From: Petunia secreta
Taxonomy: Eukaryota; Streptophyta; Magnoliopsida; Solanales; Solanaceae
DNA: 64,000 nt
Direction of reading: 5' to 3'
Assembly (NCBI GenBank): GCA_029990175.1
Contig: JARKIP010000033.1
Span: forward strand, 17,529,001-17,593,000
The notes beneath the pieces are model-generated. The model did no database searches, was not told the origin of the DNA, and saw only the letters and a list, made by a program, of their open reading frames with translations. Both the position numbers and the translations under genes were made by a program. Position 1 is the first letter of the stretch; every line of letters begins with the position of its first letter. This document shows positions 51,713 to 62,532 of this stretch, piece by piece.

Positions 51713-54700
51713 TCAAAGTCTACGCAAGCCTTGAGACCTAGTGTGTCTCACAAATGCATCTCTAGCTAAAGGCTTGGTCGATGGGTCTGCTACCATATCT
51801 TCTGTAGATATTTTCACCAGGTTCAACCTCTTGCGTTTATACATGTCTCTTGCATAGTTATACTTGATATCTATGTGCTTAGTATCACAATGATGCTTAG
51901 GATTCTTGGTTGCATCAACTGCAGCCTTACTATCACAGTAGACCAACACTGGTTCATCATCAGTGTTACCCAACAAGCTTCTGAAGAGCCTATTCAACCA
52001 AACAGCTTCTTTTGTTGCTTTTGACAGAGCCACATATTCGGCTTCCATCGTGGATAGTGCTACACATGATTGCTTCTTACTCTTCCATGATATGGCACCA
52101 TTACTAAGTAAGAAGACATATCCTGAGGTAGACTTCCTCTCGTCTAAATCTCCTCCATGATCAGCATCAGTGTATCCAACTAATCGCAAATCTTTGCTGC
52201 CTTGATAGCAAAGCGCGTAGTCAGATGTTCCTCTCAGATATCTCATGATCCTCTTTACTGCTTGCCAATGTGCTGGACCTGGATCGGATTGATATCTACT
52301 TACCAAGCCAACTGCTTGACAAATATCAGGTCTAGTACACACCATAGCATACAGTAGACATCCAACTGCGCTTCTATAAGGCACTCGCTTCATCTTTTCT
52401 GTCTCTTCAGGAGTCTGAGGACACAAATGATTTCCCAAGTTATGGCCTTTGCTGATAGGAGTGTCAATTGGGTTGTTATTCTACATATTAAACCGTTCAA
52501 GAATTTTCTTTATGTAATTCTCCTGAGAGAGATACAATAGTTTCTTAGGACGATCTCTTGAAATCTTGATTCCAAGAATATATACGGCTTCACCCATATC
52601 TTTCATCTCAAATTGAGATGACAACCAGGCCTTTACCTCATTTAATAACTCCTTATCATTTCCAGTTATAAGTATATCATCGACATACAATGTCAGAATT
52701 ACAAGCTTATTTCTTGATCTCTTGGTATAAACACAATGGTCTTCATCTACCATAGTAAAACCATTGGATATGATCACATTTTGAAAGTGTATATACCACT
52801 GCCTTGAAGATTGTTTGAGGCCATAAATAGACTTCAAAAGTCTACAAACCTTTTGTTCGTGACCTTTTTCAATGAAACATTCAGGTTGTTCCATATAAAT
52901 TTCTTCATATAATTCTCCATTGAGAAAGGCAGTCTTTACATCCATCTGATGTAATTCAAGATCTAAACTTGCTACTCTAGCTAGAATCAGGCGAATTGAG
53001 TTAAATCGCACAACAGGTTAAAAAGTCTCTTCGTAGTTTATTCCTTCCTGTTGTGTATAACCTTTCGCCACCAGTCGAGCCTTATATCTCTCAACTGTGC
53101 CATCAGCCTTAAGCTTAATCTTGAGAACCCATTTGCTCCCAATAGCTCTGCGTTCTTTTGGGAGATCAACTAGTTCCCAGACTTTGTTGACTCTCATTGA
53201 CTCCATTTCATCTTCCATTTCTTTTATCCATTTTTCCTTTGAAGGGCATGAGAGAGCCTCTTTTGCATTTTTAGGCTCGTTTTCTACTTGTAAGAACAAC
53301 ATAAAAAGTTCAGCACCTTCGACATCAAATCGTTGGCGGGGAATCTTTTTACGTAAACCACGTCCTTTTTGTGATTCTTCTTCGTTGCTCCCATTTGGAT
53401 CAACGTTGCTCCCACTTGGATCAAGAACATCTATCCTGCTCCCACTTGGAACAAGATTAGTGACCATCTCGCTCCCACTTGGAACAAGATCCATTTGATC
53501 ACTGTTTGATGTCAAATGATTACTTACATTCGCATACGATGATGAAGGAGGTTGTTGATGTGAAACTAATTCATCATCTGTTAAATTTCTCCCACTCGAA
53601 TGAAGTGATCTTTGTCCATCTTGATCCTCTATCTCAAACAAGGTTAGGTCTTGACCTACATCTCCCTTTTTAGGAAACTCATCCTCTAAGAATGTGACAT
53701 CTCGTGATTCAAACTCAGTTACGCTCCCACTGTCTTGCTGACCTATAAACACATAACCCTTAGAGGTTTCTGAGTATCTTATAAAAGATACTTTTCTTTC
53801 CTCTCGGGCCTAATTTGCCATGTTTGTGAGAAGAATCATGTGTATAGGCAGCGCAACCCCAAGGTCTTAATACACTTAGGTTGGGTGCTCTTCCAGTCCA
53901 CAACTCATATGGAGTGGTTGCAACTGATTTTGTAGGCACTCGGTTAAGTACATAGGTAGCTGTAAGCAATGCATCACCCCAATAACTAATTGGGAGGTTA
54001 GCTTGTGCCATCATTGACCTAACCATTTCTAGAAGCGTCCTTCTCTCCGCAACACCATTTTGTTGTGGAGTATTTGGGATAGTCAACTGATGAACAATTC
54101 CCTTTCCATCACATAACTCGTTAAATTGAGTTCACAAGTACTCTCGACCTCGGTCAGTTCGAAAAACTTTTATCTTCTTGTCTAATTGATTTTCCACTAA
54201 GCTCATATAGCGTTGGAAACAACTTATTGCTTCTGATTTGTGGGAAATTAAATAGACATAACCGAAACGAGTGTAGTCATCTATAAATGTGATGAAATAG
54301 TACGCTACATGCCTAGCCCTGACATTCATAGGCCCACAGATGTCTGAATGGACTAATTGCAAGGGATATTCAACTCTAGTCGCTTTACCGAAGGGTTTTC
54401 TTGCAGATTTTCCTGCTAGACCATTTTCACAAGTGGACAATTCCACATGTTCAATGCCAGTAAGCAAACCTTGTTTTGCTAACCTTTGCATTCTTTGCTG
54501 GCCAATATGACCAAGTCTAGCATGCCATATGTTTACATCACTATCATATTTATGTGAGGAAGCAAACATAGAAAAACTAGCATTATTATTAGATGAATCA
54601 TAATCCAAATCCATAATAATAAAACCTCCGGTCACATGACCAAAACCAAATAAAGTTGAACCTAAAGTCAATTTGACAGAATTGTCATGGAAAAACAAGC

Positions 54701-55043
54701 TAAAGCCAAGCCTAAGCAAAACAATAACAGAAATAATATTCCGGCGAATTCCTGGAGCATAGAGGACATCATGTAGTAGTAGGTGTCGACCACCACGCAA
54801 GACTAACTTGCATGTACCGATCCCTTCAACAGCAACCTTATTGTTGTTGCCCACATAAATCCACTTTGTTCCATGTGAAATACGCCGAAACTCCACAAAG
54901 AAATTGCGTTCCCTTGTTATGTGGTCCGTTGCTCCCGAGTCTACAATCCACAAAGGATTAGATTCAGTAAAAAACACTGAACTAGAAACACAAAGTTCAC
55001 TAGTTTGAGTTTTGTATCTTATGAGCACAAAGCTCCATAACAA
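51713..55043 (-). pseudogene. Copia-3 pol remnant
   Basis: In order on the minus strand: protease DSGATDHIT; GAG-pre-integrase IWHARLGHIGQQRMQRL; integrase core (HSDICGP, ITFIDDYTRFGYVY, RTDRGREYL, TPQQNGVAERR); RT (WVLKIKLKADGTVERYKARLVAKGY, QMDVKTAFLNGELYEEIYM, LYVDDILITGND); RNase H (GYTDADHGGDLDERKSTSGYVF, VYCDSKAAVDATKNPKHH, DPSTKPLARDAF). Breaks are an in-frame UGA near 54134, a frameshift near 53780, an in-frame UAA near 53020 and an in-frame UAG near 52480. All domains are otherwise complete, consistent with a young copy. Confidence 0.92.
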
Positions 55044-55592
55044 CTATGGCTTTTCCGGTGGCTCACTGCCGCTCTGCGACGGCGTTCCGTTGATGGAACA
55101 AAGGTGGTTTGCGGCAGTGTTTGGTAGGAATGGAAAACTGATTTCGATTCCTTTCGTTTTTTTTTTAATATTTGATTTTGTATTAAGAAATGAATCTATA
55201 GAACTGATTCAAAATCAAATACGTATTTTTTTTTCAGATTTGAAAACTAATTTCAAAGAACAAGCAATTATGGGATTGAAAGTGAAACTCTAATTTCTCA
55301 TGAAAACTTTTCTTCAAGTTCTTTTATTTTTTTCTATCACTTTTAAATAGAAGCAGATTTTGAAGAAACAAGAAACTCATATAATTTGATAGACCCAAAT
55401 GATTAATTTGTTTGTATATTTACTATCACAATGGACAGTAAACCTTTAACAGACAATAGAGAGTACAAAAAATTGGTTTAATTATTTCAACCGTACAGTC
55501 AACAACTTAATGAAATAACTGTGCATATATTCTTGATTCACGAAGAACAGAACAATTGCATAATTTCTTAAACCAAAAAATCAGCCTATGAC
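55044..55592 (-). other. Non-gag filler between PBS and protease of Copia-3
   Basis: A normal Copia has several hundred gag codons here. Instead there is AT-rich sequence and a GC-richer patch (55050-55130) that looks like a host exon or leader. No gag motif or zinc knuckle is visible. Its source is unknown. Confidence 0.55.
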
Positions 55593-55604
55593 ATCTGATA
55601 CCAA

Positions 55605-55982
55605 TGAAGGATAGATACATGCATATATCACAATTCTATACTAAATAGATTGTTTAAACATAAACCGAGAACTTACTCGTTGTTCTCGTAAGCGGAAGTA
55701 GTAGAATCCTGAACCGTGGCTGGAATTACTGGCCGTCGGTAGTTGTCACGTGCTTGACGGATCAACTCCTTTATCCACAGTCTAAAACCTAGTTATTTGG
55801 TAGAGAGAAAGAGGAAGAGCTGTATAGAAAAGTGCGTTCTTTTCATTGTGTATTACTGTATTATTTATAGCTTATATGAAGTAGTTGTCTTCTTATAGGA
55901 CTCTACTAGGTAATTATTTATTTACCAGGATAAGCTTTAAGAGCACCCCTTATGGGTGGATTCTTAACAGATAATTCCAACA
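55605..55982 (-). repeat. Copia-3 5' LTR
   Basis: Pair of 50298-50676, followed on the minus strand by the PBS at about 55593-55604. Confidence 0.95.
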
Positions 55983-55987
55983 CCTTG

Positions 55988-56709
55988 AAAGCAGCTTTGC
56001 TTCACTAACAATCTCAACGCACTTCATGCATTTTTCTAAGGAACAGTTCCAACGACTGTTTCAAGCAAGACTTTTACAATTCTTCTACATGGTTTTGGAA
56101 CACGTTCTTCACATGTTTCAATACATACTTTGCTATGCAGGGATGATCATGGGAAACTCTTTGAAGTGGAGCAGTGGTCGATCTTTGCACATTTAATATC
56201 CCGCAAAATACAAAGTTATAATATTAGATTACTTTTTCTTACCGTTATAATTAGTTTCCTAGCTAGATTGTTCATTTTTGTATGGCACATCGTCAAAGTG
56301 ATACAATTTTTTCAATTGGAGGTATTAGTGTCTCTTGATGCTCAACCCAATAAAGTGATTGTAATCACCTAATTTTGGTACACAAAATTAAAAAATGCTC
56401 AAAATAGTCGTTTTAGATTCTTAGGACGTTTTGTCAATTTTTTCTTGACTTCTGGTGTTTGTTCTAACTAAAATTGTCATTAATTAGGACGTAAAATATG
56501 AAAATTAACAAAAACTACTTGTTACGTATTTAATTGTGATTCTACGTTTAAATTGTGATAGTAACGTGAATTTATGAGGTTTAAATAATGATTAATTGTG
56601 TATGTTTTGATTAGTATAGGCTCGTTTAATAGCCGTTTGTGCAAGAATTGTCAGCCCAATACATTGGCCCATCAGCCCATCCATTACCCAAGCCAACACC
56701 ACACACATA
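55988..56709. other. Unassigned sequence right of Copia-3
   Basis: It continues the pre-insertion sequence of 50040-50297. An 80-codon plus frame (56130-56372) has no recognisable domain. 56640-56710 has GCCCAATACATTGGCCCATC, an LTR-like phrase that I cannot assign. Confidence 0.35.
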
Positions 56710-57587
56710 TATAGTAAAAATTTCGCGGGGAAGCCACTTTGGCACCCGCTTTGTGATGCGTAGCCTCTGTTTACAAATTCGCTGAGAATCAGCCACTAGA
56801 CGTGTTTTTTAAAAATAATAGTATCACGACGTCGTTTTACACATTTTAAAAATTCCGGTTTTACCCTTCCTTATTTTTAACTTATTCGGGGTTTTTGTTT
56901 CTCTCTTTCATACTGTGACTTTTGAATTCTATCAAAATATACGAACTCTCTTTCGAAATACACCAATTTCTTATTTTTGAGATTTTGAAGCTTTGTATTT
57001 GGGTAAAAACTTTGTTTTGCTGTTTCGTATATTAAGGTAACTGTGTTTACTTCGTATTGTTTTTTTTTTCATATTTGTACGTGTATATGGGTTATTAGGT
57101 TTTGATGTTGTTTCGAAAAATGTTTAGATTTTCCATTGGAGTACAGTATAAGCTTTTGATTCCCTTTAAAATGGTGGAGTTTTTTTAAGGGGAACATTTT
57201 TTTCTGTGAAACCCATTGCCCCAGAACTATATACTGTGACCTTTTGTTGGGGATATGTTGTTGCCCCATGATAAAAAACTGGGACTGTGTGTTTTTAACA
57301 GGTACTTGTCCTTTGTAAATGGTGGGTTATTTTTAAAGGGGGCAACGGTTTTTTTTGTGAAACCCTTTGCCCCAGAACAATATACTGTGACTCTGTAAGG
57401 AATAGACTGTTGCCCCAGCACAAAATACTGGACCCCTTTGTTTAACAAGTTCTTGTGTCCCAGTTCTAAAATATTGTGACCATGCACATGAACTACTTGT
57501 GCTCCCAGAACCAATGTCTGGGAGAGGGGGGTGGGCCACCAAACTCTCCCCCAGCACAAACACTATGACCCCTTTGAGAACTAAAAT
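56710..57587. mobile_element. Possible MULE end with TTGCCCCAG repeats, abutting Athila gag
   Basis: AAAAATTTCGCGGGGAAGCC at 56716 resembles the M1 terminus. From 57190 degenerate repeats of about 85-150 bp carry TTGCCCCAGAAC, ATATACTGTGAC and GTGAAACCC. The sequence joins Athila-like gag at about 57588 with no visible duplication. The element type is uncertain, and neither a right TIR nor a 9-bp duplication was found. Confidence 0.35.
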
Positions 57588-59026
57588 TTCTTTTAAGAAC
57601 TTCACAAAGGATGGCATCAATTCAAACACATCAGTCAAAGGAATATTAACTTGAAGTTCTTTCAACATACTCACAAATTTTTGGTACTGGGCCAGGTCCT
57701 TCGATGGTATAAGTCTCTGTGGGAATGGTGGAGGCGGCAGAGGTGCCTCCTTTTTCTCTTCTTTCTTCTTTACCTTCTCCACTTTTTCAACTTTTTCTAT
57801 CTCAGCTCTCTCCTCGGACTTGGCCATCAGCTCTCCACCTTCTATTAAAGTCACTGCAAGACATTGTTCAGGCTCTTTTTTCATAGTGCTTATTTCTCCC
57901 ACCAACTGCCCCAACTGGTGCTCTAGGTTCTTGTGAGCATTGGCAAGATCTTGTATGGCTTGTGCATGGGCTGCAGTGTCAGCTATCATTCTCTACTGGC
58001 CTGCCATTATTTGCTTTAGCATATCTTCAACTGAACTGCTAACCTGCTGTGGTGGAGCTGGAAGTGGGTGGTAATTATTCGGGGCTCTCGTATTACCTTG
58101 ATAATAACCATTACCAAACTGATTTTGACCCTGCAGCCTGTTTTGATTACCCACGTAATAAACTGACTCTGGATTAGAAGAGCAAACCTCTGTAGCATGG
58201 TCTTGACCACAAACCTCACAAAAGCTCTGGAGTTGTTGCACTGGAGCCACTGGTTGCTGAGCCTTTTGCAAAGCTAACTTGCTAATTTGATTGGAAATAG
58301 CATCCATCATCGCCCTTAGCTCTGAAACTGCATCTAACTGAAGTACCCCTGCAGGTTTCTGCGTAATAGCTCCACCATCTCCATGCCAATCAGGATTACT
58401 CTGCGAAAACTTGTCAAGTAAATCATAAATCTGATCAAAATTTAAGGCCAGTACTTGGCCTCCAGCAGCAGCATTAACCACGATCTTAGTGTGTTGGTTC
58501 AGCCCCTCAACAAAAGTGTGTGCAACAACCTCATTGGATTGATTGTGGTGTGGACAATCTCTCAATAGAGCTTTGAATTGCTCCCAGGCTGAATACAAGG
58601 ATTCTCCTTCTAACTGTCTGAAGGACATAATTTCGCTCCTCAGCCGGGCTGTCTTGGCAGACGGATAAAATTTAGCCAAGAACTTCTTAGCCAAATCCTC
58701 CCAAGTAGTGATAGATCCAGACTTTTCAGCCTTTAACCACTTCCTTGCTGCCCCAATCAGTGAAAACGGGAACAACGTCAAGCGAACATAATCAGTAGGA
58801 ACACCCGCTGGTGTATAAGTATCACTGATCTCCAGAAAGTTCTGAATGTGTTGCTGCGGATCCTCATGAAGTAATCCACCATATTGTCCAGTCACATGCA
58901 GCAACTGAATCATGCCGGACTTAATCTCAAATCCCCCGGTGATAGCGGGATTAACTATGCTCGATGCTACTCCTCCAGGCTGGGGAGAGCAACATCTCGC
59001 ACAGCTAAAGCTTGGTCTTCTGCCAT
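57588..59026 (-). pseudogene. Athila-like gag, copy Y
   Basis: The likely start is ATG at 59026. A one-base deletion near 58985 shifts the frame, which resumes through FEIKSGMIQLLHV. The retrotransposon gag domain covers about 80 to 240 (TLFPFSLIGAARKWL, WEDLAKKFLAKFYP, LYSAWEQFKALLRDCPHH). A CCHC-like knuckle, CEVCGQDHATEVC, lies near 58200, with three rather than four residues before the His. An in-frame TAG (57993-57995) follows IMAGQ, with the same frame open after it. Copy Y is cut at 57588, where the frame reads into unrelated repeats. Confidence 0.88.
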
Positions 59027-59143
59027 TCCTGTAGGTAAAGATCGAGCAGGACCTAATACCTGAAACAACACAAAACTCAAAACAAAAATTAAACCTGAAT
59101 AGTAAGTAATAAACTGTTCAACAAGAAGCCAGTCAAAAATTAG

Positions 59144-59161
59144 TCCCCGGCAACGGCGCCA
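59144..59161 (-). other. Primer-binding site of Athila-like copy Y
   Basis: The minus strand reads TGGCGCCGTTGCCGGGGA, six bases after the LTR end, the tRNA-Asp-like site of many plant Gypsy elements. Confidence 0.85.
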
Positions 59162-59167
59162 AAAACT

Positions 59168-60500
59168 TGTTGCTCCCAAACGCACACGCAAGTATACATG
59201 GTCGACAAGTAATAAAGTGATAAATCGAGTATCGTTCCCACGAGGACTATTCAGACTGAATTCTAACAAACAATTTATATAAACTATTCAGGGATCTTTT
59301 TCCAATATTGAGGATTTTGTTAACTAAAGAACAGTAATTAAATGGTAGAAGTGAATTCAAACAATGGAGCAAGACTTGGTTGTTATCAGTAATAAGGAGA
59401 CGATCCAGGGTCAGAGTTACAAACAATCCAGTTGAGTTATCCAATTGATTCCACTTCTTAAATCCCGGGTTACTAACTAACAGATTAATTGTACCCGTGA
59501 AAACCTTTCAGTTCTTCACGGTCTATGCAGGCTACTCCAATCCCTATATGTCTATGGGTTGAATTACGTGCACGCATTAACGAATTCTGTAATTAGTTAA
59601 ACTAGGCGAGCAAGTATATGTCTATCCTACTCACAAATTGGTTCCCCGATGCCCGGGTTCACAAACTAGTCCTATTCTTTCTTATTACGTAATTAAATTC
59701 CCTCTTTCGAGTTCAATCTAAAAACCATAGATAATGCGTAATAATCGGGCCCTGACAATTACACAAGTGAAATCAAGAAAGAACAAGCAACCCGTTATGG
59801 GATTCAATCAATGGGAATCAATCTTCAAACAATCAACCTTCATGTAATACTCTAACCCTAGAACGATAGATTTAGCTACGCATACTCATAATAACAACAC
59901 AAGAAATTGATGTAATAATGAAATAATGATGTAATAGATTAATGGAAGGAAGAAAAACCCTTGTTCTTGATGTTATGAGCTCTCAAATTTACTCCAAGGT
60001 CTGAACTCCTATGAAAAACTAAGTAAAAGAGTATTTATAGTGTTTACAAAAGCCTAGTAATAAGTTAGACCCAAGCCTAGACGAAATAGGACATAAAATC
60101 GCGCACAAGGGGCGCTATAACGGGCGCCCCATGCCCCGAAACGCGTGACATTGGACAGAAGACGTCAAAATCCTTCCGCCTTGGGCATGCGGCGCATGGC
60201 AAATCGCGCTGTGGGCGCGCGGCGCATGGCCCACAGCGCCCAGCCATTTTGCTTCGTTCCTTGCTCTTTTGCGTGCTCGTGTCGTACCTTCGTGTGCTCG
60301 ATCCAATCCTCAATCAAAATCCAATCTTTTCTTGCTCAATCATGCTCTTAAAAGCTCCAATTACACTGCATAACAACCTACATACACACGACATAAAATC
60401 AGTGCAAAACCATATTCATAAACCATAAAACGAGCGAATAACTAGCTCAAACGTAAGGAAATATTAAGAAAATATAGGCATAAAATGCCAAACATCACCA
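59168..60500 (-). repeat. Shared Athila-like LTR, 1333 bp
   Basis: The minus strand starts TGGTGATGTTTGGC and ends GGAGCAACA. 60100-60240 is a GC-rich patch with repeated GGCGCATGGC, unlike the AT-rich surroundings. It is the only LTR of this family in the window. Confidence 0.88.
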
Positions 60501-62532
60501 CCCCACACTTGAACCTTTGCTCGCCCTCGAGCAAGTCACATCTCACTTCCCAACCTAGGTAAAACAGGTCTGCCTCTGACTATGGTTGATACCGATCATT
60601 GAACAAATGCACACATGACTACTATGGATCCACAACATGCCAACAATTTACCAAACTAAAAAATATGAGAACAACCACCCCAAAATAGCTCAAATGCACA
60701 AACTCAACTTATTGCAACCATGCTCCCACAAAATCACACCTATCTACTCAACCAAGAAGCAACAACTTCACCTATCTCATGCAAACCATGTGCCCTCACC
60801 AATATGAAGCAAAAGAGTGTCCCTCAAATATCACACACAACAATGAATATTAAGAATAGAATGGGGACAATAACAAACGAATTCACTCACTCTCATGAAA
60901 AACTCACATGTCACACACAATGTACCATAAGCTTGCCCGTAGTGTAGGACTCCACTAATGTAAGCTCACTCCAATCGGGATTAACTAGGACTTTAGAAAG
61001 GTCGTAATGTAGGCTAAGGGGCGGGTAGGATACATATGGTAATAGTGACTACCTCCCTAAGCACTTTAATACATCACATTCAAATTAAGCATCAATCTCA
61101 TCAAGCCACCCAATTAACACTTCTACACATACACCTTCTCACAAGTAGCATTTTTCATATAAGTACACACTAGCAAGGAATGGATATCTTTTTCTCTTTT
61201 TTATTTCTTTTTCCACAATTTTTTTTCTTTCTTTTCAACTTTGCTATTTTTTCAATCTTCAATTTCATCCAACCTTGCCAATGCCTTTCACTACTTCACA
61301 AATTTTCAATTATTCCCCTTCATTAGCTCTACTCAAAAACCTCCCAATTCCAACCACAACTCCAATCAACAACAAAATATCAATAAAGTGCTTTAGGAGT
61401 AAGGGCCAAAAGAGTCAATTTAGAACAAATGGGTAGGCTCGGGGTGTGGGTGCCAACAAAAAGGGTCAAAGAGATCACAACAACAATTTTTTTCCAAGGT
61501 ATATATGTAAGGGTAGGCAAATCAAAAGAAGGCCTTGTATCATTTCCCGACTAGAGCAAACCTAGGATTTTGCTTTGCACACACACGGGGCAAGTTCTAG
61601 ACATTAATATGCAACATGGAGTAAACAAAAACATGCCTCACAACACACATTGCATATGGTCCACACAAAAAGGTTCCATCAACAACTCTCACTCAAGCAT
61701 CTAGAATGCAACTTGTGGAAATTTAAGCACTCATGCACAAAGGTTAACAATCAAGTCAAGCACGCGGACTCAAGCATCTCAAGGGGGTCGTTCCATGTTT
61801 TTCCTAGGCATGCATCAAAATTAAAACTCAAGGACACCACAAATAGCACATGCAATCAAGTCCAAGTCCATCGGTATCAAACAAATCAAAGGCACCTAGC
61901 ATTCTACCTTTTTCCTACGTCTAGGGTCATCTACAACTAACTATCCTAATCCTAATAAAAATAAAAACTACCCGGTTCAAAGGCCTACCCGTGGAAAAGA
62001 ACCGAGGCCATAAGAAAAACCACGGGGTGGATGACATGTACCACTAATAAAACTAAAAGGAAAATCTTTTTGGAATTTTTCATTGGTTTTCTAATTTTTT
62101 TTTTCATATATTAAAGCAAGAAACAAATAAAAATAAAGTCAAGTAACAAAAGAAAATCCTACGGTACATGCATCCCTAACCTCAAAAATAAATAAAGGGT
62201 AGTTCTCCACCCCACACTTAAACTAAGCACTGTCCTCAGGGCTAAAAATAAGCAAGCGCAAGGTAAAGAAAACTTCCCTGAAGATTCTAGTCCTTGGTGC
62301 TAGCATCCTCCAAGCTTCCATATAGTATGAGGTACTCAGACTTCCCTCATCAGGTCATCAACATTAGGCAAGGGTGAGGACACCCTACACTTAGCCTCGA
62401 CATTACATGAACCTACAATCCAAAGAAAAACAACAACTACGTGACACTATAAATAAAATAATACAAGTACAAACTCGGGTTGCCTCCCGAGAAGCGCCTT
62501 AGTTAACGTTGTGGCACGACGACACTTTTAGC
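60501..62532 (-). other. Athila-like 3' non-coding region of copy X with polypurine tract
   Basis: The minus strand ends AAGTGTGGGG directly before the LTR (60501-60510). GGGAGGCAACCCGAG near 62480 marks the start of the 3' region. No RT, RNase H, integrase or env-like frame remains. Open frames at 60720-60947 and 61650-61940 are on the antisense strand and meaningless. Confidence 0.7.

Larger units (their letters stand above)
50298..55982 (-). mobile_element. Copia-3: recent Ty1/Copia element lacking gag
   Basis: CCTTG is duplicated at 50293-50297 and 55983-55987. LTRs of 379 and 378 bp (50298-50676, 55605-55982) differ at roughly nine to ten positions by eye. The minus strand reads TGTTGGAATTATC to CCTTCA, then PBS TGGTATCAGATG (the initiator-tRNA-Met type). 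Pol runs from 55043 down to 51713 with three in-frame stops and one frameshift. About 550 bp of unrelated-looking sequence occupies the gag position. It probably depended on gag supplied in trans. Confidence 0.93.

Noticed and set aside
53097..53498. 133-codon plus-strand frame in Copia-3
   Set aside because: It is the antisense shadow of the integrase/RT linker.
60145..60351. Overlapping frames in the GC-rich LTR patch
   Set aside because: All three frames stay open because of GC content. No domain is present and they lie inside the LTR.
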